Of a DNA stretch of 64,000 nucleotides, positions 27,821-37,174 are shown one piece after another. A model generated the notes under the pieces. It worked only from the letters and a program-made list of their open reading frames with translations. It had not been told where the DNA came from and ran no database searches. Every line of letters starts with the position of its first letter. Position 1 is the stretch's first letter. Both the position numbers and the translations under genes were made by a program. This stretch comes from Cytophagales bacterium. GTDB lineage: Bacteria > Bacteroidota > Bacteroidia > Cytophagales > 172606-1. Location: NCBI GenBank assembly GCA_030448185.1, contig JAUJNL010000001.1:93069-157068 (forward strand). The letters run 5' to 3'.

Positions 27821-28034
27821 TTATAACTCATTCAAAGTCAGACAAAGTCTGTTTTGGAATTTTTCAGCTCTTATGTGTTTCACTTCTTTGAATGCAGCTG
27901 TCAGGTCATTTTTTACCTGCAATGCCTGTTCATATTTCTTTAACCTTTTTCAAGTTTTCCCACTCCTCAATCGGAATCTGAACTGCCCTTAGATTCCCTT
28001 CTTGGTCGTTTAAGTATTGCAATTGTATCTTCAT
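27821..28034 (-). pseudogene. Antitoxin partner of the RelE-type toxin (frameshifted)
   Basis: From ATG at 28034 (minus) the frame reads MKIQLQYLNDQEGNLRAVQ then IPIEEWENLKK and breaks in an A5 run near 27952. Dropping one A continues it as RLKKYEQALQVKNDLTAAF then KEVKHIRAEKF and ends LNEL at 27821. The corrected 70-residue protein looks like the small antitoxins that precede RelE-type toxins in Bacteroidota. It overlaps the toxin start by 11 bases, as expected for a translationally coupled pair. Confidence 0.7.
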
Positions 28035-28287
28035 ACCCTTAATCTACAATTTTTCGCTGTTTCTATCTTGATTTTTATTGCCTCAAACGCACTAATTGCA
28101 TAGGTTAACTTTGGTGACTTGGTTGCTATTCCAGGGCTGCGTTAACGCTAGTATCAGAGTTATTTGGCAAACATAAATAATACAAAGCTTTCGAAAAGCT
28201 AACCTTTTTAACAACTACCCTGAATGGAAGTATTGGTACAGCTTTATTTAATATTTTTACCGCACACTTTCTGCCTTAGTAGAATTT

Positions 28288-29394
28288 ATGCGAGCCGCTG
28301 CTTACAAGAAAATAGTCGTCAAGGTCGGGTCTAACGTCATTGCCGGAGAAAATGGATTGCCGGATGAGGCCGTAATGAGAGGACTGATCGAACAGATTGC
28401 CCACGCCAAAAAAAACGGAGTAGAAGTAGTCTTGGTATCTTCGGGTGCGGTTGCCTCCGGACGCAGCCTTACCCAGGTATCGGACCGTGCCGACCCCATT
28501 GCCCGCCGGCAGTTGCTGGCTTCCATTGGTCAGGTAAAGCTGATTAATACGTATTCCCAGCTGCTTCAGCCGCACGGATTGCTGTGCGCCCAGATATTGG
28601 TCACTAAGGAAGACTTCCGGGACCGGATGCACTACCTTAACATGAAGCGGTGCTGGAACGTTACTGCAAAACAATATCATTCCGATCATCAATGAAAACG
28701 ATGTTATTTCGGTTACGGAATTGATGTTTACGGACAACGATGAGCTGGCGGGATTAGTAGCCTCCATGCTGGGAGCCGATGCACTGGTTATACTTACCAA
28801 TGTGGATGGCATTTATGACCGTCCTCCGAAAGAACCGGGTGCCACTGTCATTCCCGTAATTGACTCCGCCCGGACTGATTTTTCCAGTTTTATTTCGGCC
28901 GAAAAATCTAACTTCGGTCGGGCGGCATGCTCACCAAATGCAGTATTGCTACTAAACTAGCCCTGGTGGGCATTAAGGTTCATATTGCCAATGGCAAAAC
29001 GCCTGGCATTCTTACGGCTATTCTGGATAACCAACCTATCGGGACCGTCTTTGTTCCGCAAGCCAACCAATCTAAGTTAAAGCGTTGGGTCGCTAATTCG
29101 GAAGGATACGCCAAGGGCATTGTGTACATTAATGAAGGAGCCCGGCAGCGGTTGTTACAAACTCAAAAAGCCACCAGTCTGCTTCCGGTGGGCGTTACCC
29201 GGATTGAAGGCGCTTTTCAGAAAGGAGATATTATTAAAATTGCGGATACAAACGGGGAAATGATTGGCCTAGGTATGGCACAGTACAGTTCTACTGTAGC
29301 ACAAACGTATCTGGGCGAAAAGGACAAAAAACCCCTGGTCCACTACGATTACCTGTTTCTGAATGAAGGACAGAAGGAAGGAATTATAGAATAA
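28288..29394 (+). pseudogene. proB: Glutamate 5-kinase (frameshifted)
   Basis: First enzyme of proline synthesis, phosphorylating glutamate. The kinase domain starts KKIVVKVGSNVIAGENGLPD and VVLVSSGAVASGR, and continues with IINENDVIS-type and LTNVDGIYDRPPKE motifs. The C-terminal PUA domain includes GVTRIEGAFQKGDIIKI. Three single bases are missing: one G and one T between 28645 and 28668, and one G in the GGG near 28919. Corrected length is about 370 residues, normal for ProB with PUA. The proA gene follows 300 bases later. Sequence error is the likeliest cause of the breaks. Confidence 0.88.
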
Positions 29395-29407
29395 GAAATT
29401 GTCCTTT

Positions 29408-29450
29408 GTTGAATTGTTGAATTGTTGAATTGTTGAATTGTTGAATTGTT
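29408..29450 (+). repeat. Tandem 8-base repeat after proB
   Basis: The unit TTGAATTG is repeated five times without error just after the proB stop. A region rich in the complementary words (CAATTTAACAAT, ATTCAACC) lies near 29640-29690 and could pair with it. Confidence 0.85.
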
Positions 29451-29526
29451 TTTAGCCTGAATGATTCTTTTTCTGAAAGTTGTTTGGTTCTTTATGATTT
29501 TACTTGATCATCTATTTAGACACTAC

Positions 29527-29612
29527 TAGCGCAAGCTCTACTTGTGCCCAAGAGTAGTTGCCAGTCTCCCACTAGCAGGAAGTCGTAGAGACACAATGCA
29601 TTGCGTCTCTAC
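29527..29612 (+). repeat. Modular palindromic repeat, copy B
   Basis: Same module order as at 23060: GCGCAAG hairpin remnant, TTGCCAGTCTCCCACT, then a near-perfect 28-base palindrome at 29585-29612 centred on ATGCAT (one mismatch against copy A). Confidence 0.75.
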
Positions 29613-29696
29613 CTCCTATTCAGACCATCTAACCATTTAACAATACAACAATTTAACAATATAGCCATTCAACCACCTAACCATACTTAACCAACC

Positions 29697-30942
29697 ATGA
29701 GGGAAGCATTTATTGGCGTAAGAAAAGCCAGCCGTACCATTCCGCTATTGGAAGTGTTCACCATTAACGGAATACTTAACGATTTAGCGGATGAAGCCGT
29801 CAATGCCATAGATTTTCTGATAATTGAAAATAAGAAGGACCTGGCGCTGATGAGCAGGACGGATCCTAAATACGACCGGTTGATGCTTACCCCGGAACGC
29901 ATTAAAGGAATCGCGGCCGATATCCGGAATGTTGCTAAGCTGGATTACCCCGTAGGAAAAACCCTTTCTACCAAAAATTTGCCTAACGGCCTGTCCTTTT
30001 TTAAGGTTAGCGTACCCTTAGGAGTGGTAGGTATTGTGTACGAAGCCCGTCCCAATGTCACCTTTGACGTTTTCTCGCTGTGCCTCAAATCTGGTAATGC
30101 GTGTATTTTGAAAGGAGGAAGTGATGCTGCTTACTCAAATGCCGCCATTGTTTCCCCTTGATTAAAAGGTCCTTTCCGGGCACAAGGTAGATGAGAATAT
30201 TGTCCATCTGCTGCCCCCCGACCGGACCGCTACTGAAGAACTCCTAAAAGCAGTTGGCTACGTAGATGTCATTATTCCCCGCGGCGGACAATCATTAATT
30301 GACTATGTCCGAAACAACTCGCGGGTACCCGTCATTGAGACTGGCGCCGGCATTGTGCATACGTATTTTGACGAAAGCGGAGATCTGAACAAAGGCATTA
30401 ACATCGTCCATAATGCCAAAACCCGGCGGGTAAGCGTATGTAATGCCCTGGATTGCCTGCTGATCCACCAGAGCCGTCTGCCCGACTTGGTTGCCCTGGC
30501 TGCTCCGCTGGCTGAGGAAGGAGTGGAGCTATTCGCCGATGAATCTGCCTACGAGCAGCAAGGGGAAATTATCCCGACAACCTGTTGCAGAAAGCCCAGC
30601 CGGAACATTTTGGCACTGAGTTTCTGTCCCTGAAAATGGCTGTCCGGGCGGTTCGTTCCCCTGGAAGAAGCCCTCGATCATATTGCTACGTATAGCTCCA
30701 AGCACAGCGAAGCAATCATTGCCGAAGACGAGACGAATGCGGATAAATTTGTTAAAGCGGTGGACGCCGCCGCCGTGTATATTAATACGTCTACGGCCTT
30801 TACCGATGGAGCCCAATTTGGGTTAGGGGCCGAAATTGGGATCAGTACGCAAAAGCTACATGCCCGCGGGCCGATGGCCCTGGAAGAACTTACCAGTTAT
30901 AAATGGATTGTGAAAGGTAATGGGCAGGTGAGGGGTAAGTAG
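29697..30942 (+). pseudogene. proA: Glutamate-5-semialdehyde dehydrogenase (frameshifted)
   Basis: Second step of proline synthesis, reducing glutamyl-phosphate to the semialdehyde. Recognisable parts are [49 protein letters not shown] and the catalytic cysteine region [15 protein letters not shown], ending [21 protein letters not shown]. Four single-base length errors break the frame: two near 30155-30172, one near 30560, one in CCCC near 30658. With them corrected the protein is full length (about 415 residues). It forms a pair with proB. Confidence 0.87.
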
Positions 30943-31148
30943 GGCATTTTCGATGCCTCAGTATTCGAGGTGTGATTCGCTAAGTCCTTCACGCTTGGTT
31001 TTGCCGGATTCTGGTTCATAATGATTCGAGTTAGGATGCCAAATGGTGTCTCAAAGTCCCTTGCTATTACCTGCATACTGTTAAACTTCTAAACGGTACC
31101 ATCCTAATGGTGTCTCAAAGGAATTGATATTAGACACATGAATCAGTT

Positions 31149-31203
31149 GTATATGACTAGTGAAGAAGCTGCTTCTTGATAATGGCTCCTTCACTAGTTA
31201 TAT
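31149..31203 (-). terminator. Hairpin downstream of the second HicAB pair
   Basis: The arms GTATATGACTAGTGAAG (31149-31165) and CTTCACTAGTTATATA (31188-31203) are nearly complementary. It lies just after the hicB stop on the minus strand and may end that transcript; no long U run follows, so it is a weak terminator candidate. Two copies of ATGGTGTCTCAAAG lie nearby (about 31045 and 31109). Confidence 0.45.
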
Positions 31204-31210
31204 AAGAAGC

Positions 31211-31565
31211 TTATAAACTAATTGGGTTGGATTTTAACCAACCAGTTTTTAAGAGTGACTCTTCCACCAACTGATTTAATGAAATGCCTCTTTCCAGTGA
31301 AAGAAGTGCCGCTTTCCGATGTATTTCTGGTTTTACCCGAACATTAAAGGAACCTTTGAAACTCTTCTGCGGGTCTTTCCCCAACTCTGCACAAATCTCC
31401 ATATAATCCTCTACCGCTTCCTCAAAGCCATTTACTAGCTCATCGACAGTATTTCCCTCAACGTAACTAGATCAGTAATGTACTCAATCTTGCCGTGGAA
31501 TACTTTGTCTGGGCATTGAACTGAACGCTACCCACAAAATCTTTGTATTTTAAAACATTTTCCAT
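31211..31565 (-). pseudogene. hicB: HicB-family antitoxin (frameshifted)
   Basis: From ATG 31565 (minus) the frame reads MENVLKYKDFVGSVQFNAQTK and breaks. One T added at TATTCC and one at ACGTTGAG restore YFHGKIEYITDLVTFEGNTVDELV and join the intact tail MEICAELGKDPQKSFKGSF to LLKTGWLK. The tail has a ribbon-helix-helix-like segment (VRVKPEIHRKAALLSLERG ISLNQLVEESL) for DNA binding and autoregulation. Corrected length is about 118 residues, the long HicB type. Confidence 0.8.
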
Positions 31566-31579
31566 ATTCTTTATTGCAT

Positions 31580-31836
31580 TTATAATCCTAAAACTTCTTT
31601 TATTTCCCTGATCTGATACTGTTTGAGAATATTGCCGGGATGAGGTTTATGTAAGCGGATTACCTGTTGGGTTTCCGGGTTTTGCAAAGGCCGCCGTATT
31701 TTAAACATTTTCCTGCAGTTTTACCCTTTTTAATTTCGGTAAAACCAAAAAAGGTTAGTAAGCTTTCCAGTTCAGACCAAGTAAAATCAGTAGGGTTCGA
31801 TTGGAATCGTTCAATTAATTTTTCCTTCTTACTCAT
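31580..31836 (-). pseudogene. hicA: HicA-family toxin (frameshifted)
   Basis: From ATG 31836 (minus): MSKKEKLIERFQSNPTDFTW then SELESLLTFFGFTEIKKGKTAGK, then a break in an AAAA run. One extra A gives MFKIRRPLQNPETQQVIRLH KPHPGNILKQYQIREIKEVLGL, the standard HicA C-terminus with LHKPHPGN. Corrected length is 86 residues. It sits 14 bases upstream of hicB in toxin-first order, opposite to the pair in the nuo operon. Confidence 0.75.
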
Positions 31837-32081
31837 TAACTATTGCAACTGTTTTTTTAGTTGCATAAAGATAGCTGATTTTAAAAATGCAGCTCAAGCC
31901 CCAAGTAGTAGTTTGTAAAAGCCGGCGAATAAAAACTCCTTTCAGAAGAAGAATTTTCCTGGGGAAACAAGAAAGGTTACAGTTCTATATAGTTTTAGTA
32001 TTACCCAGAAGAATTCATTTCAAACCTGAAATAATATAGCTAAGTAGTTCTTTACAATTACTTTAGACGTTCCTCCTGACC

Positions 32082-32336
32082 GTCATTCCCGGAGGGAATC
32101 TTCTCTGCTAAGTTAGTCACCGTTTTATACTGAGAGGATTAGCTTCGCTGAGGGGTGTACGACAAAATGCAGAGCGTTCATCCGCATTTGCAATGCGGAT
32201 GTGTATAGCCGGGCATTTGAAATGCCCTTTTTCTCAGTTCCGCATTGCAAATGCGGAACAACACGAACAAAAAGTTTAATGGTTGATCTGCAATTTGTCG
32301 TACACCCTCGCTGAGAGAGTTCCCTCCGGGAATGAC
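32082..32336. repeat. REP-like hairpin element split by a miniature element
   Basis: The outer arms GTCATTCCCGGAGGGAA (32082-32098) and TTCCCTCCGGGAATGAC (32320-32336) are exact complements. Without the inserted 155-base element and one 8-base duplication the unit would be 92 bases, about the size of the REP element at 11306-11399. Confidence 0.75.
32153..32307. mobile_element. Hairpin-rich miniature element, copy 1 (155 bases)
   Basis: An 8-base direct repeat TCGCTGAG flanks it (32145-32152, 32308-32315). Terminal inverted repeats are GGGTGTACGACAAAATGCAG at the left and its near complement CTGCAATTTGTCGTACACCC at the right. Inside are three perfect hairpins: 32179-32201 (CATCCGCAT arm), 32211-32227 (GGGCATTT arm) and 32237-32259 (GTTCCGCAT arm). 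No coding frame. A second copy, reversed, lies at 55945-56134. Confidence 0.85.
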
Positions 32337-32615
32337 AAAAAATAGTATAAACTAATTCTAGTGATCTACTTATGAGCTATAATGCAGATAGGAGCAGGCA
32401 ACTCAATAAATAGAGTTTATAAGAAAATTACCACTTCTAAACCGATTACTCTAGATTAATTCTAAAAATTTCTCAAAAAAACATTGGATTTATTTGAGTA
32501 TAAATAGTATTACCTTTTCCCCTCTATAGGATAAGCAGCCAAACAACACCATTAGAGATTGGCTACAGTAGTCAGCGCTGCTTCCCATAACAGATCCTTA
32601 CAAACCGGAAAAGGT

Positions 32616-35354
32616 ATGTTTTTGAATGCCAGTAAAGTCTGATTCCCATTATACTGCTGGGAGGATACATTTTCTCCCAGCTGAACCCAAAAACCAATAT
32701 TGATAGCAGTAATACTGCTTTCAAGCGATAAAACCGCCGGAAGAAAACCGGTTTACCAAGACGGTACTGGCCCGTGACTTAAAAGAGCCAATGGAGATAG
32801 CCGTAACCAGTGGGGGTAATGTGTTCTGGATTGAACGGTACGGCACGATACACCTCTACGACCAGGCTACCAAACAAACCCTCCCCGTGGGTAAACTGGA
32901 CGTTTTTTCGGGTAACAATGATGGTCTGTTAGGGATTACCCTGGATCCGGCTTTTGATACCAACGGACAGCTTTACCTTTACTATTCTCCCGCTGGCGCT
33001 ACGCCTAAACAGCATGTTTCTCGGTTTACCTTTCGGAATAATCAGTTGGACTTAGCTTCGGAGAAAGTGCTGCTGGAAATACCTACGCAACGCGAAGAAT
33101 GTTGTCATTCGGCGGGTTCCCTGGAATTTGGCCCGAACGGGGACCTATACATTGCCGTGGGTGACAACACCAATCCCAGTCAACAGGATGGCTACGCCCC
33201 GGTAGATGAACGGCCTGACCGCAGTGCTTTTGACGCCCAGCGAACTTCGGCCAATACCCACGACCTGCGGGAAAAATTCTCCGTATTCATCCGCAGCCGG
33301 ATGGTACTTACACTATTCCCGAAGGCAATTTATTCCCGAAGGACGGCTCTAAGGGCAAACCCGAGATCTACGTGATGGGAGCCGGAATCCTTTCCGGATT
33401 ACAGTTGACTCTAAGAATTCGTATTTGTACTTCGGCGACATTGGTCCCGATGCGAACAAAGCAGGTGAAAAAGGACCGGCGGCATATGATGAAATTAATG
33501 TGGCTAAAAAAGCCGGAAACTACGGTTGGCCGTACTTCGTCGGCGATAATAAAGCCTACCCTAAAGTTGATTTTGCAACCGGTAAGATCGGCACTTATCC
33601 TGATCCCCAGGCTCCTACAAACCATTCTCCGAATAATACAGGCCAGAAGGTATTGCCGCCCATTCAAAAACCCATGATCTGGTACTCATACGAAGATACG
33701 GGGGAGTTTCCGGAACTAGGCAAAGGCGGCGGTCGGCCATGGCGGGAGAAGTATACCGGTATAACCCGACCCTTTCCTCAGAAGTCAAATTCCCGGCGTA
33801 TTACGACAACAGTCTCTTCATCTATGAGTGGATGCGGGACTGGATAAAGGTGGTCAAGCTGGATGAGCACGGAGACCGGGTATCGATTGAGCCGTTTATG
33901 CCCTCCGCCCAGTTTTCGTCTCCTATGGATATGGAGTTTGTAAAGATGGCGCCCTGTACGTACTCGAATACGGCTCTGGCTGGTACAGCAATAATAAGGA
34001 TGCCCGGTTAAGCCGCATTACCTATAATAAGGGAAACCGGCCGCCCATTGCCAAAATTAATACTTCCGTTAGTGCGGGAAAAGTACCGCTTACAGTTCAG
34101 TTTTCCAGTAAAGGCACGCTGGACTATGATAACGATCCCCTCGCGTATCAATGGGCCGTTTCAACGGCTGGTACCCAAAAGGTAATTGCCAAAACGGCCA
34201 ATCCAACTTATACCTTTACGCAGCCTGGCATTTATACCTGTAAGCTAACCGTCACGGATGCGAAAGGTAAAAAATCAGAAGCGGCTACGGAAGTAATCGT
34301 GGGCAATACACCTCCGGAAGTATCTATTGCAGTAGCTGGAAACCGGACTTTTTTCTGGGAGAAAACTCCCGTAGCCTACCAGGTAGAGGTACATGATCCG
34401 GAAGATGGCAGCCTGGCCGAGGGAAGTATTAAACCGGATGAGGTAAACGTGTTTTTAGCGTATTCGGCCGGGGGCGATAATCTTTCGCCTATTCTGACCG
34501 CTCAGCAACATGAGATACAACATCCCGGTAAGCAGCTCATTGACGGCAGTGACTGTAAAAGCTGCCATTTGCCCGACCAGCCATCCATTGGACCCAGCTA
34601 TAAAGAAGTAGCCCAACGATATAAAAACGACCCGGGAGCGGTGGACCGTTTAGCCGAAAAGGTAATCAAGGGCGGCAGTGGCGTTTGGAAAAAGGAGTTT
34701 GTCATGGTATCCCACCCGCAGCTTTCCACCAAAGCGGCTACCCAGATGGTGAATTACATCCTTTCCTTGTCCGGAGATGATCAGAAGCCCGAAAAAATCG
34801 AGGTAAAAGGTTCCTTGTCCCTCACCAAACCGGATGCTGCGGTAACCAATGGTTTTTACCGGATTTCGGCCTCCTACCAGGACAAAGGAGGTAAGAACGT
34901 AAAACCCTTGAGTCAGACTGCCGTGGTTACCCTCAAAACACCGCTGATTCAGGCGGAAAGCTATGATCAGGTAAACCGCATGAAAGTTTTTGGGGAAATA
35001 GAGGACGGCGACAACCGGTATGCAGGCAATATGCGTCCTGGCTCCAGTGCCCTCTTTAAAGCTATTGACTTGACGGATGTGGGAGCTATCACTTATCAGT
35101 ATGCCACTACCGTTGCCGGCGTCAGTATCGAAGCCCGGCTGGATTCGCTGAGAGGGCCACTGGTCAGCGTGGCCGAAGTTAGCTCCGCACCGGAGGCTAC
35201 TACCTGGCAAAAAGCAACGGCTCCGGTGAAAGAAACCAAAGGAATGCATGATCTATACTTGATTGTCCGATGCAAGAACCGGGATGAGAAAGACATTCTC
35301 CGACTGGACTGGCTCTACTTCGATCACCGGTCAAATAGTGCCAGCATGAAATGA
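32616..35354 (+). pseudogene. PQQ-type sugar dehydrogenase with PKD, cytochrome c and sugar-binding domains (frameshifted)
   Basis: Start inferred at ATG 32616; two single-A corrections (near 32632 and 32729) give MFLNASKSLIPIILLGGYIF and join ENRFTKTVLARDLKEPMEIA. Then come the glucose/sorbosone-dehydrogenase propeller (GLLGITLDPAFDTNGQLYLYY, EECCHSAGSLEFGPNG), a PKD domain (IAKINTSVSAGKVPLTVQF), cytochrome c with heme motif CKSCH and probable axial Met in FVMVSHPQLS, and a C-terminal CBM6-like domain (IQAESYDQVNRMKVF). Further single-base losses lie near 33270, 33388, 33738 and 33945. Corrected length is about 912 residues. It should oxidise sugars in the periplasm and pass electrons to its own heme. 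Confidence 0.82.
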
Positions 35355-35402
35355 GAAGTTTCTTTGATGTTCGTTATTCGATGTTTGAAAAAAACTTCTC
35401 AA

Positions 35403-35484
35403 CTTCTCGCGCAAGACTTCAGTCTTGTGCGGAAAGATAATAGGAAGTCTCCCACTTCCTGCCAGTCAGCGACTGGCAACTACT
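35403..35484 (-). repeat. Modular palindromic repeat, copy C (reversed, rearranged)
   Basis: Contains hairpins GCGCAAGACTTCAGTCTTGTGC, GGAAGTCTCCCACTTCC and TGCCAGTCAGCGACTGGCA. On the minus strand the order and wording match modules of the repeat at 23060-23193, with the 28-base palindrome replaced by another hairpin. Confidence 0.7.
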
Positions 35485-35525
35485 TAAGAGGGATTTAAAG
35501 AACAGAATCAAAAAATGAAAAATTC

Positions 35526-35665
35526 CATGAGCGAAAAGGCCCGGCAAAAAAGCGGGGTGCGCGAAGGCTAGTAGCGGGGAAGCGTTTTTTTGCCTAGACC
35601 TTTTTTTGTTACTTTTTTTGGGGCAATGCCAAAAAAAGTAAGCCTCTCCTTAGAAGTAACTTTGA
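35526..35665 (+). repeat. Dispersed intergenic repeat, copy 1 (upstream of GH88-like gene)
   Basis: Shared words with 38304-38512 are AAAGGCCCGGCA, GGGTGCGCG, TGCCTAGAC, TTTTTGGGGCAATGCCA and AAAGTAAGC. The 3' part forms the hairpin TTACTTTTTTTGG / CCAAAAAAAGTAA. Non-coding. Confidence 0.75.
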
Positions 35666-35791
35666 GGTAAAGAATAAGTCAGTAAAACACCATATGTAAA
35701 ATGGGTCCTAATAGTAGTAAGATAAACAATAAATCAACGCATAAACCTATCAACTCATAACCTCATTACCTCATTAACTCTCTTTTACCTG

Positions 35792-37174
35792 ATGATTCAA
35801 ATCAATTCCAACCTTCAACCTTCCGACCTTCAATCTAAGCTCCGCCGGTTCTGGCAACTTTCCGGCGAAAAAATCCATCACATCGAAAAAAACTATGACG
35901 TAAGCAAAGGCTCTCCAGTCTTTACGGTACAGGGTAAGTATACCACCCGCGGCTGGACCGAATGGACCCAGGGCTTTCAGTTCGGTTCCGCTATCCTGCA
36001 ATATGACGCCACCGGGGAGAAAGAATTTCTGCAGATGGGCCGGCAGAAAACGCTGGACGTGATGGCGCCCCACATCAGCCACATCGGCGTACATGACCAC
36101 GGATTCAACAATGTAAGTACCTACGGCAACCTGCTGCGCCTGATGAAGGAAGGTAAAACCGAATACAACGAATGGGAGAAAAATTTCTACGAACTGGCCC
36201 TCAAAATTTCCGGCGCCGTACAAGCCAGCCGCTGGACACCCATTAAAAGTGGTGGCTTCATTCATTCCTTCAACGGTCCGCATTCCCTCTTTGTGGATAC
36301 CATCCGCTCTTGTCGGGCTTTGGTTGTCAGCCACTTGCTGGGGCATGTATTCCAGGCGGAAAACGACGTAAAGATCAACCTACTGGAAAGAGCTTTACAG
36401 CATAGTAAAGCCACAGCTGATTACTCCGTATTCTACGGGGAAGGCCGCGACTCCTATGATATCTGGGGACGGACAGCTCACGAAAGTATCTTTAATACCA
36501 AGGATGGTAATTTTCGCAGTCCTAATTCGCAGCAAGGGTATTCAGGCTTTACCACCTGGACTCGCGGACTAGCCTGGGCTATGTGCGGCTTTGCCGAAGA
36601 GCTGGAGTGCCTGGCAACGCTTAAAGATGAGGATTTATCTTCTTCAGGAGGACGACAGGCAACTGAAACCTTTATGCTTAAAGCCGCTAAGGCCACCTGT
36701 GATTTTTATATCGAACACACGCCGGTTGATGGCATCCCGTATTGGGATACCGGTGCTCCGAATCTTCACCAGTTGGGAGATTATCTGCACAAACCCGCTG
36801 ACCCTTATAATAACTATGAACCCGTAGACAGTTCGGCAGCCGCTATTGGGGCGCAAGGTTTGCTCCGGTTGGGCAAATACCTAGGGCAAAAAGGCCAGGC
36901 GGATGAGGGAAAACGATACTGGCAGGCAGGCTTAACGGTGCTGAATACCTTGTTTGAGGAGCCTTACCTGAGCACCAGTACTACGCACCAAGGGTTGATT
37001 TTACATTCTATCTACCACCGTCCCAATGGCTGGGATTACACTCCCGAAGGCAGCAAAATCCCGAATGGGGAATCCAGTATGTGGGGTGATTATCATGCCC
37101 GGGAAGTAGCCCTTTATCTGCAACGGATCATCCAAAACGAACCTTATTATACTTTCTACGGGGCAATCGCATGA
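35792..37174 (+). CDS. Glycoside hydrolase, family 88-like (unsaturated uronyl hydrolase type)
   Basis: A 460-residue protein without a signal peptide. An alpha/alpha-barrel hydrolase is suggested by FTVQGKYTTRGWTEWTQGFQ, GVHDHGFNNVSTYGNLLRL, SGFTTWTRGLAWAMCGFAEE and the C-terminal EPVDSSAAAIGAQGLLRLG, a strong GH88 feature. GH88 enzymes hydrate and release unsaturated uronic acids from lyase products; Asp in HDHGF and in FVDTIRS are catalytic candidates. It overlaps the following isomerase gene by 4 bases (ATGA), so the two are translated together. Confidence 0.8.
   Translation: MIQINSNLQPSDLQSKLRRFWQLSGEKIHHIEKNYDVSKGSPVFTVQGKYTTRGWTEWTQGFQFGSAILQYDATGEKEFLQMGRQKTLDVMAPHISHIGVHDHGFNNVSTYGNLLRLMKEGKTEYNEWEKNFYELALKISGAVQASRWTPIKSGGFIHSFNGPHSLFVDTIRSCRALVVSHLLGHVFQAENDVKINLLERALQHSKATADYSVFYGEGRDSYDIWGRTAHESIFNTKDGNFRSPNSQQGYSGFTTWTRGLAWAMCGFAEELECLATLKDEDLSSSGGRQATETFMLKAAKATCDFYIEHTPVDGIPYWDTGAPNLHQLGDYLHKPADPYNNYEPVDSSAAAIGAQGLLRLGKYLGQKGQADEGKRYWQAGLTVLNTLFEEPYLSTSTTHQGLILHSIYHRPNGWDYTPEGSKIPNGESSMWGDYHAREVALYLQRIIQNEPYYTFYGAIA

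Larger units (their letters stand above)
27240..27831 (-). pseudogene. RelE/ParE-type toxin gene interrupted by a miniature mobile element
   Basis: The N-terminal part (minus strand from 27831) reads MSYKVIPTPRFKKQAKKLLKK to GGLRIITYVITEDSK, a RelE-type fold. The C-terminal part IYDKSELESIEDKTLKEMIKEI lies beyond a 261-base insertion. Removing the insertion and one TAACT copy, plus one A in an AAA run, restores SKIYLLTIYDKSELESIED and a toxin of about 108 residues, a normal length. Toxin activity is probably lost. Its antitoxin lies directly upstream and overlaps it by 11 bases. Confidence 0.8.
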
